64,000 bases of DNA from Sphagnum compactum. Its lineage: Eukaryota; Bryophyta; Sphagnopsida; Sphagnales. The notes beneath the pieces are model-generated. The model did no database searches. It saw nothing but the letters and a program-made list of their open reading frames with translations, and was not told the DNA's origin. This document shows positions 1 to 11,339 of the stretch, piece by piece. The stretch covers positions 7,016,515 through 7,080,514 of the forward strand of contig OZ234499.1 of assembly GCA_965153455.1 (NCBI GenBank), given 5' to 3'. The position numbers and the translations under genes are program-made. Position 1 is the stretch's first letter; each line of letters starts with the position of its first letter.

Positions 1-2329
1 TACAAATTTTCCTAACACATCATGTACATTATACCTCATTTATATGTGGTAAAAGACTTTTGAAGTTCTAAAACTTTGAATCAATTTTGGAAAGTTTTTT
101 GAATTTTTAATGTTTTAAAATTCCACATATTTTAAGGTATGAGTGTTTTTTGAATGTGACTAATATGTCATTATTTTCTCAAAATTTTCCCTATAATTTA
201 TAATTATTATACAAGTATTTTTTATAGTCCTTTGCAAAATTGATTCCTTTTTTATGCAATAGGTGTTCACTTTCAAAGGTCTTAATTCAAAATTTAAACT
301 TAAAATTTTATTAAATGGATTTTTGGTTTGAATTCCTTGACATTCATATGAGTGAAAAAGGAACAACTTGTTATGATTACCATGTTTTAAATGGTAAAAC
401 ATGATTATTTCTCCAATTTTGACTATTTCTCTTCATCCTCCAACACCTTTTCTGGTTCATTTGATTGTGATTGCACCTTTAACATTAATTAGTATATAAA
501 AGGGTCAATTGAACAAAAGGAAAAAAACAAAGAATAGTTTGTTGAAATTCTAAAAAATCAAACCTAATTGAAAACACTAGATAAATTTGAAACACATTAG
601 TGGATGTAATATACATAAAAACTATTGTGAACATTCTAAAATATTTAGATTGGGGAAATTATTTCAACAAAATTTGCCAAACATGAATCACAAATTTGAT
701 ATATGTTTGTGAATTTTGAATCATGACATCCAAATAAACGATGTGACCTTTCATGAATTTGATCATTATAATTGGATAATTGACATAAACCTCAACATAA
801 TTCATATAACATATATAATAACCTTATAATCATTATGAACAAGATATTATATTTCATTTGTGGGCCATTTTCCAATTTGCCAATGTATACAGAACTTTTT
901 AGCTTTTGTTTAAAGTGTCAAAACTTCAATAAATTAATCTTAATTTAATTTTTTGAGAGAAAAAAATTTCTTTGATTACAATATATATTTTTCATTTAGT
1001 CCAAAAATTGTAATTGACAAATGCGCACCATTTTGTTCAAGGTTTTTTGAATATACTAGATTTGGAATAAGGGCTTACATGGTTCGAGAAGGTTTCGACA
1101 TGGTCAATTCCAAAAAAAAAAAACTATTTTACACACATATGACCCATGTAACTTAAATTGTTCATAAGTTTAGAACATCAAGATTGTCAAATTATGATCC
1201 ACATTCCAAAATGCGTAATGGAAAATTTACATATGAATCTCAAATTTTCAATTGAAATGGACTTGAAATTGGTAACTTAGTAACTTATCATGAACAACCA
1301 TTTATGTGCACAATGGATCAAAATCATCCACAATTTTTTTTTGTTTTTTCCACTTAAGTGTCACCTTGGCTCATTGGCTCTATGGATTTCTTTTTTCTTG
1401 ACTATGTTTATGTTCAATTCCTACCTACAATAATACCCAATTCCATGACTGGGGCTACTTATTTTTAAAAATATTAATTTTAACTAGACACAATATAAAT
1501 GGAACTTAACCTAATATTAGATTGAATGGAGCTCCAATTGAAGGTTTCCTAAATCCCAAAACTATTTTCATAACACATTGGAAGTCAAACTTTAAAATTG
1601 TAATCAAAGATGACCCCAAAAGTTTTATGGAAAGCAGTGTTCCAAGGGTGGTTTTTACTTTTATGAAACACCTCTAGTTTTGGTCCTAACCAATAGATTA
1701 AAACTATCAGAATTATGGTTCCCAAAATGAAATCAAGAATATGATTGTGAGTTTTTCTAAATTATGAATTATGGTTCCAATTTCAATAGATTTTATTGCA
1801 TGAAATGAACAACCATGAAATTATGTTTTGCACAATTGGAGTTATGCCTCATGGGTTGCAAATTCCATGGTACCATGTCATCATGAAATAATACATTTGC
1901 TAGCATGAAATTTAAAACATATAACCATGAAAAAGGAACCTATGACCAAGAAAAAATGATAATAACCACACAAAATTGAAACTTGCATATGTAACCATAA
2001 AAAAATGATTCATGCAAATTCTATTCAAATTGTATGCAAATTTTGAACTGTTACGGTAGTAAATTTGACAACATGCAAAGAGCAAAGATATTTCATAAAA
2101 TTTCCCTCCCATTCTTGGTTGAACAAGCAATCAAAACTATTTATTGCAACTTACCTTTATTGAACCATGCATTGTTCCATATTAATAGTGTAATTTTCTA
2201 GTAGAATTATCAATGTCTAAATTGGAGAAGTAATAGCCACATTGGGAATTTAATTAGACAAAGAATGATGGAAGAGATTGAATTGTAATTTTATTTAAAC
2301 TTTATAAAAAAATTGATTTAATCATTTTG
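1..2329. other. AT-rich intergenic DNA, no gene seen
   Basis: No reading frame here shows a recognisable motif, and short frames are broken by frequent stops. The stretch is rich in A/T runs and has no clear tandem structure. I see nothing else to annotate. Confidence 0.7.
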
Positions 2330-2575
2330 CTTGAAGCATGAACATTTTGGCTTGTGACCTAAGGAACCATAATATTTTTTAAAAATTTAACTTGTGGTCT
2401 AAGCATTTTGACCTATGGTTTAAACATTTTTGCTTGTGGCCTAAGGAATTATAATATTGTTAAGCATTTTGACTAATGGTCTAAAGATTTTGACCTACGG
2501 CTTAAGCATTTTTGACTTGTGGTTTAAGTAATTCTACATGTGGTCTAAGCATTTTGGCTTGTGCTAGTGCATTAT
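2330..2575. repeat. degenerate 22-24 bp minisatellite
   Basis: A short unit of the form AAGCATTTTGRCYTRTGGTY recurs about nine times with substitutions and small indels (for example around 2400, 2420, 2465, 2490 and 2540). Copies differ by 10-30 percent, so the array is old. It is not an open frame on either strand. Confidence 0.7.
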
Positions 2576-3049
2576 TGCATGTAGTTTAAACCAAGGGGAG
2601 GGGGGCAACACTAGTGAAAAAAACTACAAAATACATGAGTAAAAATATAGAGTGCAATGTATTGGTTGTTGGGTAAAAATTATAAGTTAATTAATTAAAA
2701 AATAGGGTACATTTCATTCAAATAATCAATTTAATTATAATATAAAATATGTAATAATATGAAATAATGTATTATAATTGATATAAGGTGGAATTAATAT
2801 GTATATATTAGAAAATTGGATAATAATAGGGTGATAAAAAATGAGTTGGACAATTATCTAATACCCCTTTAAAAATGGTCATTTAACACACGTAGATCCC
2901 AAACTTTACTCTAAGTGTCCCCCTTGGGAGTTTAAACATCTTGGTTTTTGGTATGAACATTTTAACATATTATACACTCCACCATAAGATTCATACAATA
3001 ACTTAAAGAGCTTTAAATTGATATGAATTTTATTTTCACCAAGGCCAAG

Positions 3050-4173
3050 GTTTTTGAAGTATCTAAGTGGGGTTCCATTATTATGGACTTTATTGTTTTT
3101 GATACATGGACTTTATTACGATTTAACCAATGTTACCAGATTAAAAAACCAATTAACACTATAACATGGACTTTGTATGGAATATTTTTTAGTCCAAAAA
3201 TGAGCCACTCATTAGTGCATGTGCCCATTGAACATTTTTCCAAGTGGTTGGAATTAGTGCCGTTGTTAGATCACATTAGTGAAGGTGTTGCATATGCATT
3301 TTTGGATAGGGTGCATAATAGGTTTGGGGCTCCATCTACAGTTCTTACTAACTAAGGCATGAAATTCCATGGGGAATTTCAAGAGTTATGTGAGAAAACA
3401 GTAATTGATCATCATACCACTTCATGAGACCATCTTGAAGCAGATTGGTTAGTTGAACAAATGGTGCATATAGTGAAGAGGAGTTTATGAAAATATGGCC
3501 TCCAAAAGGGCCATACTTGAGATTGGGATCTACAACTACCGTGGTTAACTATGGGATATAGATTTAGTTGACAAGCTTCCCTTTCATCCTTTTCACCATA
3601 TTTTTAACTGTTTGGCCATGAGCTTGAGCTTCCAACCTCAATCTGATGAGATGTGATGGCCATTATTAATTTGGATGTTCCAAAGGTGTAGCTTCAGGCA
3701 CGTGAGTAATAAGCAACTTTGTTCATGCATGTGATGCCAATAAATCTAACAATTGTTCAAGATTGGGAAGTGGCTATTGACTTTGGGTTTGTAGGTTTGA
3801 ACCAAGGGATTATGCTTACCTATAGTAAACCGCACCAAATACGTTGGATGTGACTACATATCATGTTGTTTTGTGTGTGTAGAAGGTTTTACCTTTTGGT
3901 GTGTTGTTGTTGGAAGGCCGAAATGGTTAGACATGGAAGGATCATGTGTGTAATTGTGTGTCATGTCATCTTCCCAATGTGGATGGCCAAATTGACCCAT
4001 CATCGATCATTCTTCTTGTTGGATTTTGTTGTATGTTGTGTGGGCAGTTTGTAGGGGCTACCACTTTGTTGCTTTGTGGTCAATGTTCCAAAGGATGGCA
4101 TATGGGATGTTTCACACTGCCATTGGAGGATATGTAGGTTGGGAAATGGTTTTGTCCTAGGTGTAGCAAATGA
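3050..4173 (+). pseudogene. Ty3/gypsy retrotransposon relic: integrase, C-terminal domain and PHD finger
   Basis: Decayed 3' part of a gypsy polyprotein on the plus strand. About 3215-3355 reads as the integrase core (IEHFSKWLELVPL, then NRFGAPSTVLTN). It continues past stops into GMKFHGEFQELC, a glutamate-bearing EQMVHIVKRSL and LPWLTMGYRF. The usual LTDQG aspartate is replaced by asparagine and followed by a stop. From 3740 a GFVGLNQG segment resembles the post-integrase domain of these elements. The end (4030-4164) encodes a C4HC3 PHD finger: CMLC, CGQC, HMGC and CPRC, with W before the H and one in-frame stop between the third and fourth pairs. Several stops and frame changes show it is dead. 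No LTR pair was found. The family call is from motif recognition; the PHD spacing is directly visible. Confidence 0.75.
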
Positions 4174-4590
4174 CCTAAGGTTGAGGTCTTGGTAATTAAA
4201 TGGTAGAGATTCCTTTTAGTGTTATTTCTTTCCTAATGGTTCACAAGCCCAAGGACATTAGATGAAATGAGTTAGGGAGCAAGTGAGAACATGAAATTTT
4301 GGGAATAAAATGAAATCATCCCTAGAACTCCCAAAATGAATTCCTTAATTTGAGAAATGATATTCCTTACGATTTTTGAATGTTTATGTGATGATTTTAA
4401 AGTCAAATCACCTAAAAATCAATAAATCTCTATGTTGTTTGAAACATTTTAACAAGGGGGAAACCGGGTTGCATGGTTTCGTGCAGAACTATGCAATGGC
4501 AAAAAACGTGCACTTACCAGAGTGACGATTCAAAAGCATGGGGGCTCGGAAGACCTTAAATAAGCAATGGTTTCTTATTGCAGGCAGTAC
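4174..4590. other. intergenic DNA 3' of the gypsy relic
   Basis: This probably includes the untranslated 3' part of the element (the AATGGTTCACAAGCCC region), but I could not define an LTR. From about 4441 base composition becomes less AT-rich and appears to belong to the next insertion. Confidence 0.4.
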
Positions 4591-4720
4591 TTTTGGCTAG
4601 GCACTATTGGCCCCAAACAATGACGTCTTCACAGGGCTCGTCTTTTCCCTCCCTTCACCAAGATCGAACCTAGCTCCTGCCTTTTAAGAGGCACAGGAGC
4701 ATCCACTAGCACATATTTGA
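4591..4720 (-). mobile_element. tRNA-derived SINE head (pol III promoter boxes)
   Basis: On the minus strand an A-box-like GTGCTAGTGGATG (about 4699-4712) is followed 32 nt later by a good B box, GGTTCGATC (4672-4680). That is the spacing expected in a tRNA. Between them, GCCT and AGGC can pair around a short loop, like an anticodon arm. No complete acceptor stem is seen, so a SINE head is more likely than a tRNA gene. The 3' end of the element was not located. Confidence 0.5.
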
Positions 4721-4879
4721 GTTTTTTCTTAAATTTACGAAAGTGCATACGTTAGAAATAGAAACCCTGCAGGAAAACAGCGCACTGCCGCACTCTCTGT
4801 TGCAGGGAATGCATGTGGTGCCACAGGGAGCGCCAAAGTCAGCGCCGGTTATAGCTCGTTAGGGCGTGGATAGCGCCTT
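4721..4879. other. moderately GC-rich non-coding stretch with GCGCC motifs
   Basis: The sequence has repeated GCGCC-type words (about 4829-4877) and CTGCAGG/TTGCAGGG, with no open frame. It probably belongs to a mobile element whose family I cannot tell. Confidence 0.4.
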
Positions 4880-5104
4880 CTGTACTTTTGTACTGCCTGC
4901 CTTTTTTTTTCCTTATCTGCCCTGCTGCCCAACACGTAATGGGGCGTCATGTTATGCAGGTTCTGAACCTGTAATAGTCATGAGGTGCTATCGCAGGCCC
5001 AGAACCTGCATAACATGACACCTCATCATGTGTTTGGGCAGCATCTTGATTGGTAAAATAGGCAGACATAAACAAAAAAAAAGCAGACTGTACTTTTGCA
5101 CTGC
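4880..5104. mobile_element. foldback (long hairpin) element with flanking direct repeat
   Basis: A perfect 20-bp inverted repeat (4946-4965 with 5000-5019, GTCATGTTATGCAGGTTCTG and its complement) encloses a 34-nt loop. Pairing continues outward with mismatches: TGCTGCCCAACAC against GTGTTTGGGCAGCA, and a T-rich arm at 4897-4920 against an A-rich arm at 5057-5086. The structure is bracketed by near-identical 17-bp direct repeats, 4880-4896 and 5088-5104 (one mismatch), which look like a target duplication. There is no coding capacity. Confidence 0.65.
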
Positions 5105-6115
5105 ATGCAATAAGAACCCATTGCTTCTTTAACATCTTCCCGGTAGGCTCTATTGCTCACACCAATGTTTTTAAAAAATTTCTGACGTACACAAGGAGGT
5201 GATCATGCACAAGAAGATTTAACCAAGTTTGGCTAATGGAGGAGGATACATGAAAGTAGAAAAATCTGAAAATCCTTCTTTATTTCGGCTACCTACTCGA
5301 ACCTGTTTTAGAAATCTGGCAATTAAAAAAATTAGGGGAAAATCTGACGAATTTTCGCCATTTTTACCATGGAAAATATTTTGCATAGGTTGAAATCAAA
5401 AATTTCAGATTGAAATTTGGCAAAATTTGCCCTCAAAAAATCACGGGCGCTCACCCTCCACACCTTAATAGCAAGGTATGTTTATTCAGGCTCCCCTGTG
5501 GTCGCTGAGAGCCAGAATTGTCAATTCTACCCATTCTGCAATGGTACCCATTGTTTTGCGATGTTCACCTTAGCCTTCCTTTTTATTGGTGAAATTTTGC
5601 CAAAATGAAAAATTAAATATTGAAAAGTCAAAAATGATGTTTTATGGCTTAGGAGTAGAATTTTTCCTAGGAAATTTAGTTTTGAGTCAATATGGTGATC
5701 ATCCATAGGAAGATGTAGAAATAGTGGTGATTGTCTATGGGAATATTTAGCCAAATCTGGCTATAAACCAGACATGAAGGTGCAAAACATTAATCAGCTG
5801 TCTATATTTTTGGCTACAAACTGAAAATCAAATATAGAAATCTGGGGCAATTCTACTAATTTATCTCTCACTCATGGCAATTGAAAACCTCCATAAACCA
5901 ATTTTTTTTTTGCTAGCTATATATAGCCAAAAAGCTAGATTAAATATTGAAAGTGCCAAAAGAAATGTTATATATAGTTCTTTTTTGGTTCCTCAATAGC
6001 CATAATTTGACCAAAATTTAAGAAAAATCACCAGATTTCTATATGCGGTGCAAATATGTAGCGACAAATGTAGAAGGATGTCTAAAAACTTTTACTGTCA
6101 TATTTAGGGAGTAAC
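5105..6115. repeat. left part of an interspersed repeat split by the LINE
   Basis: The end of this block (about 5905-6100) aligns with 40184-40370 through shared words such as ATAGCCAAAAA, AAAGTGCCAAAA, CTCAATAG and CCAAAATTT. It also holds internal diverged repeats: ATTAAATATTGAAA occurs at both 5612 and 5939. No gene is seen. GAGTAAC at 6109-6115 is the left copy of the LINE target duplication. Confidence 0.6.
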
Positions 6116-8686
6116 TTTATTTATTTCTTTCTTTTAATTTAACGTCAATACCCGGACCAGAGAGATCCATTTGACGATTATTACCTAGTTGATTTGAGCA
6201 AAACACTCCTGTTATCTAGGCAAGAAACTAAGTACAAAGCTACCGCTTTCTGAGTAGCCGAATGCATCAATTCAGGCAGTAAGCTGCACGGTGTCAACTA
6301 GCTGTTGACCAAACTTGCAACAAATGTCATGGTGAGCTGGGCACACTAGCAATAGGTGGTCTTCATCCTCAACAGCTCCTAGGGAACACAGGCAACAAAC
6401 CCTATCTCTCCTCGGTACACTCTCAGGCTTTGCATGCCTGCCACACTCTACCTCCAAACGATGGTTTGAACATCTGAACCTTGACAAAGATTGCGTGAGC
6501 TGAACATTTGTGATCACTTGCAAATAACTCTGATGTGTATATGAGTACCCAGATTCTGTTGTACAGCTCATGTTCATTAGCTAGTATGTACGTAATCTGC
6601 TACTTTTGGCTCTGGCCTGTTCACCATAAGTGGATTCTAGCTAAGAAGCCTGTGCACTTGCTACAGCACACATGACATTAGTGTAAAGAACCCCAACCCC
6701 TTGGTCGTCAAGCCACAACTGCACGTTCCGGAGCCAACACTGTTGGTTAGCATTGAGCACACTGAGCATCTGGAGCAGGGTCTGGTAGGCACAGTACAAC
6801 AGACGATCTGGTGTGGACTCCCGTAGTCTATCATAATACTTGAGAGTTTGTTGCCACCAGAAATACTCCAATGGATACCTTCCAAACTCCCCCAACACAG
6901 CAAAAGTGCTTGTTGTTTTATTGACCCCTAATATTCCTCTCAGGAACATTCTATGTACTTGTTCTGCTTGTTGCAACCCTTTCACCCTTGTACAACCTGT
7001 CCACACCTCGCATGCATAGCTCAGTACTGGGCGTACCAGTGAGTCGAACAACTGACACATTACTTCTGGATCTGTTATGCTCAGATCATTGCATCTGCGA
7101 CGTAATGCAAATAGTGCCTTCTTCCCAACAGCAGTCAGTTTGTCTATGGCTACTGCCATGCCTTTTGTACTATGTAACTCTAAGCCCAGGTATCTGAATG
7201 ATTGAACCCGCTCAATGGTTGTCCCTTTGTATGTGAACTCTGGCGCTGCACTGCGGCATTTCTCAAACACCACCACCTTGGTCTTGCTCACATTGATGAC
7301 CAATTGTCGTTCAACACAGAACTTAGACAAAACATCTATTTGTTTCTGCAACCCTTGTGGGGTCTCTGACATCAATGCCAAATCATCTGCATACAGCAGT
7401 AATTTGACTACTATGTCTGCTAGCTGTGGTGGGCTGTCGCCATCAAGTGCATCTAGATGCTTCTCAAGTCCATCAAGGTAAAGTCCAAAAAGCAGTGGGC
7501 TCAGTGGACAGCCTTGTTTGACCCCAATGCCACATGAGAACCGGGCTGATAGCCCTTCTGTTAGATGCATAACTCTGACGCTGTCCTGGCTGTACATGCC
7601 TTGTAGACATTGCATGAAGCGACCCACAATTCCCATCTCAGCCAGCACCTGCCATAGCAGATCACGAGGCACTGTATCAAAAGCTTTGCGAAAGTCCACA
7701 AAACAACAATACACCTTTTTGCGTTTATGAGTGCTCTGTTCAATGAGCGTTCGCAAAATGTACAGGTTATCTGTGGTGTGGAAGTCTTTCCTAAAACCAG
7801 CCTGTCCCCTGGCACGTAGGCCCCTCTCTTTTGCCCAGCTGCTCAACCGTGCCTTTAGAATCATGGCAAACACCTTAGCTAGTACAGGACCCATTGTGAT
7901 TCCCCTGTAGTTCTCAAATTGCAAGGCATCCCTTGTGCAATGCATGAATGACTCCAGTAGACAAGCCTGCTGAATAACCTTGTTGCAACAACTTGTTGAA
8001 CACAATCTGCAGTGGTACATGCAACATATCGCCAGCATCTAGCAGAAACTCTGCTTTGATGCCATCTAAGCCAGCAGACTTGTTACGTTTGAGTCTCCTC
8101 ATTACTTGCGCAATATCATCTAAGGTTATGTCACAGTTTAGTGTGCTGCAATCATCACTTGCAAAAAGGTGTGACAAGCTCGAGACCACCTGATCTGTAG
8201 AGCTGCCCTGTCCCCCAGCTGTATTACTGGGGCATTGTCCTTCCAGTAGCTTCTGGAAGCCAGCAACCAAGTTTGATTTGCTGATAGCAACAGATCGCTC
8301 CTTGCTCTTGGAGTACTGCCTCCAAAAGCTGGCTGGATCTGTCTTTGCTAGTGCACACAACTGTTGGCCTTGCAGCTTTTTGTACGTGCGTTTCTTACGA
8401 TGCAGTAGCTGTTTAAGTTGCTTCTTCTGTTCGCATGTTAGATGGCTATCAGGATGAAGCTTTGCATATGCAGATACTTCCTTGTGCTTGCTGCGACATT
8501 CAGTATCAAACCATGGTTGATGACGATGTTGTGTTGTACTGGTGCGTGCCGCAGGGCAGCCATGCACAGCCGCAGTTGCGTTACAAATGTAGTCATGCAA
8601 CAACTGCACGGCCATGTCAACATTGTCTGTGTCATTCATCTGTGCTGTGCACTGGGCGATCTGTTGCTGCAGGTGCTGACAGTACT
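6116..8686 (-). mobile_element. 5'-truncated LINE retrotransposon
   Basis: A minus-strand non-LTR element. Its 3' end is the A-rich tail at 6116-6137 (AAAGAAAGAAATAAATAAA on the minus strand) and its truncated 5' end is at about 8686. Both ends are flanked by the direct repeat GAGTAAC (6109-6115 and 8687-8693), a likely target duplication. Flanking sequence resumes an interspersed repeat that is uninterrupted at 40184-40470. It encodes the linker, reverse transcriptase and a C-terminal zinc knuckle. The endonuclease and ORF1 are absent, as expected for incomplete reverse transcription. A 38-bp identical copy of its tail lies at 21826-21863. Confidence 0.85.
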
Positions 8687-8696
8687 GAGTAACCAA
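6272..8696 (-). pseudogene. LINE reverse transcriptase ORF, frameshifted
   Basis: Reverse transcriptase of the truncated LINE, in three pieces. Piece 1 (8696-7914) covers the linker and fingers (PWFDTECR, then KSAGLDGIKAEFLLDAG). The frame then shifts near 7931, within HALHKG/DALQFENYRG. Piece 2 (about 7930-6641) holds FVDFRKAFDTVPR (motif A), GVKQGCPLSPLLFGLYLDG (motif B) and YADDLAL (motif C, the catalytic YADD). It also has INVSKTKVV and the thumb. It ends at a TAG (6641-6643), with a second in-frame TAG just downstream. Piece 3 (6577-6272) continues in the same frame with a CCLC...DEDHLLLVCPAH zinc-binding motif typical of LINE C-termini. The first ATG (8696) lies in flanking DNA, so it is not a natural start. 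One frameshift and two stops make it inactive. Long frames on the plus strand here are antisense shadows. Confidence 0.9.
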
Positions 8697-8770
8697 ATTT
8701 GGTTAAGTCTTCCTGTGCATCATTGCCACTTTGGCTACATCACAAAGTCGACCAAAAAACCACTATTAGG
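8687..8770. repeat. right part of the LINE-split repeat
   Basis: AATTTGGTTAAGTCTTCCTG followed by CACTTTGGCTACATCA matches 40388-40450. This closes the older repeat that the LINE interrupted. GAGTAAC at 8687-8693 is the right target-duplication copy. Confidence 0.65.
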
Positions 8771-8967
8771 CATCATTGTTTAATTTGGAGTCTAGACTCT
8801 AGACCTTCTTCTATAAGAATTATCAATGACCACTAAAAAGACTCTAAGGTTGTGCACATGCACACAACTTAACCAGGCTTGGCCACAAAGCTTGCCGGCC
8901 ACTGATTGATGTGGAGGTTGAGTGAGGAGGCTGATGCAAAAGGTTGTCTTCGTTCCTTAATGTTCAA

Positions 8968-9308
8968 ATACCGTAGTACCTTTACCATTTCAGCATAAAT
9001 TAAATTTATTTTTTTTGTTGAAAATTTGAAAAATTATCTATTATTTGTGTCAAAGTTTTTATAAAATCAAAAATTTCATTGTCACGGTCTGAACCCAAGA
9101 TCTTCAAGGACAACAACTTAAGACTAAGGCAATCTAGACACATTAGATTGTTCCATAACACTAATAATGGTGTGTTTATTATTGTCTATAAACATTAGTT
9201 GCCAAAAATTTCAAAATAAAAAAACCAAGTGCTAAAGTAACTAAGATTTAAAATTTAATTTATTATTTGGCAGTCTGTTGCTGAAATGGTAAAGCTACTA
9301 CGATAGCT
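8968..9308. mobile_element. 341-bp TIR element with tRNA-like core (copy A)
   Basis: The ends are inverted repeats. Left is ATACCGTAGTACCTTTACCA followed by TTTCAGCA; right, read on the minus strand, is CTATCGTAGTAGCTTTACCA followed by TTTCAGCA. The core on the minus strand has an A-box-like TGCCTTAGTCTTAAG (9117-9131) and a B-box-like GGGTTCAGACC (about 9086-9096) at tRNA spacing. No protein is encoded. Its length equals that of the copy at 49779-50119. Confidence 0.65.
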
Positions 9309-10369
9309 ATTTTCATCCCTTGCAATAGCCTTAATTACATCATAACTTTTTATGGATTAAGATCCATGTAGAAATCAAAATAGTCCAAATGATTGACTTG
9401 AATTAAGCTTATGATATGGCACTAGCAGTTTGTTTTGTGAGTTTGCTCAAGAGGTAAACATCAATAAGTTTATTTAGTGAAATTTGGCGATATTGAAAAT
9501 ATGAAAGTACAAAATCTTAAGCAACCTTTCATAAGGTCAGTAAATTGTGATGATTTTTTAATAGAAAATTTGTGACAAAATATTCCTTTAAATAATTTTT
9601 TTTTTACAAAATACCAAAAAAAATCAATGCGTGGCACAGGTTAGATAAATATGCATGAAGAGTATTCAATTTGCACTTGTACTTCCCTTTCACAAAAAAT
9701 ATGTTCATGGATGAAAATGATTAAGTCATTTGTATTTGTTTATATGTGTGAAACTTATATGCATATTCCCTTCTCTTGTCACCACTCTTTTGCAGACATT
9801 ATTTCATAAGTGTATAAATGGTGAAAAATAAAGCAACACATGTGAAATGAGAAAATTTTCTCATTATTGCCCATGAATGAATTTTTAGAAGAAAAGTGCA
9901 ATTGATCTGCCCAAAGGTTTCAGGGTTTTGTTTTTTCTATTTAAAATTTGCAAGGTAGATAAAATGATTCCAATTCTCAAGAAGATGGTTATTTGATAAC
10001 AACACCAATTATACAAAGAAATATAAATAACTAATTTTTAATATACAACAATAGGTGTCAAGTAAACAATGGATGTACCTAAATTGGTGGACAACATGAT
10101 GTGTTTATTATCTCCTCCATAACTAGCTCTACCAGACAGGTATTTAGTATTTTGACCTTTTTTTATGGGGGGTGTCTTCGACACATTTTAGCTTTATTTT
10201 TTCAATCTGATTTCCTTTTGAGAGATAAAATGTAAAAACCAGTCTTGGACAATTCTTCAATTGTAGTGCCCATTCATAGCAATTGGTTCAGCTAGACAAG
10301 TTTAAGGTGTCTCGCTTGTCATAAGTCATCTTTTGAACAATTTTAAATTTGGAATTTGTTCAGTCAATT
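9309..10369. other. AT-rich intergenic DNA, nothing recognised
   Basis: No open frame with a motif, no tandem array and no clear element end were seen. Confidence 0.6.
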
Positions 10370-10640
10370 TTCAAATAAAGAGAAAGGGAAAGATGTCTTT
10401 TCGAAAAAAAAATTCAAAACCATAGTCGTGAGCAAATTTTCAATAATTTTCATCCCATTATTTTCAATAGAATTTAGATTCAATGTATTTGAATTAAGTC
10501 TAAGAATTTGAATTCAATTTTAGAAATTTGAGTTCAATTCATTTCAAGCTGCATGTAATGTCATTCAATAATTTCATTTGCATGGAACATAATTTTCACA
10601 AAATCCTTTTTTTTTCATCAAGTAAATCATTGTTGCAAAT
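10370..10640. repeat. dispersed repeat, inverted relative to 25780-26120
   Basis: Words such as TTGAGTTCAATTC, GCTGCATGTAATGTCATTCAA and ATTTTCACAAAATC match the reverse complement of 25780-26120 (about 80 percent by eye). The block includes a TTTGAATT/GAATTCAA-rich segment. Confidence 0.6.
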
Positions 10641-11260
10641 GCATAGTAGCAAAAAGCGCAAGTTTTGTTATGAACCTTGAATTCGAGGTTTTTATGACCT
10701 TAGAAATCGAAGAACCTCTAGTTCCAAGTTTTTTGAAAATTTTCAAAGAGCTAATGATTTTCTTGAAAAAATCGGCACTTTATGTTCTTTGACCAGATTC
10801 TTTGATTCTTTTACCCCCACTAAGGGTCTACATTTAACCAAATCTACAATGTTTGAGAACTGATTGTCAATGGTCATAACTAGTTCTTTGATTTTTGAGA
10901 ACCATTGGTCAAGGGAATACACATACTCTAACCTAACCCTTCAGTTCCATTCCAAAAAGTGAGAACCTCTCAACATGAGTAAAAACTAGTGTTGGGTGGT
11001 TGTTAGATTTTTGTTACAACCTCTCTGGTTCCAGTGTTTTTGAAAATCTAGAAATTGAATAACTTCAAGTTCTGGTTTTCTGGCAAAAAAAAAGAATATA
11101 AGAATTTCTGATTCCAGCTTTTTAGAAAATAATTGGCTATCACATAACCTTCTGTTTCTATTTCTGGAAGCGTTCAAAGAACTATGGTGTTTGAATTTCT
11201 CTAATTTTTGGGAACTGCAGTTGGTATAGGGTAGATGGTTGGTGACCGAACACTTAAGCA
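10641..11260. repeat. block rich in interspersed GAACC / GGTTC words
   Basis: Short GAACCT, GGTTCT and GAGAACC words recur about every 30-60 bp with short inverted arrangements (for example GTTCTTTGATTTTTGAGAACC near 10880). Similar word use occurs at 21540-21960 and 56230-56410, so this looks like one diverged dispersed family. No termini were identified. Confidence 0.4.
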
Positions 11261-11339
11261 CTTAGGGCAGGCCAGATTAAGGGGAGGGCTCAATTGTTTC
11301 TGGTGTCAAAACAAAACTTAAACCCCTCCTTTTGGCGCA

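Noticed and set aside
2605-2640. CACTAGTGAAAAAAAC as a possible second CACTA end
   Set aside because: There is no partner end, no target duplication and no subterminal repeats nearby.
6988-8783. Long plus-strand frames across the LINE
   Set aside because: They are antisense shadows of the reverse transcriptase frame and have no motifs of their own.
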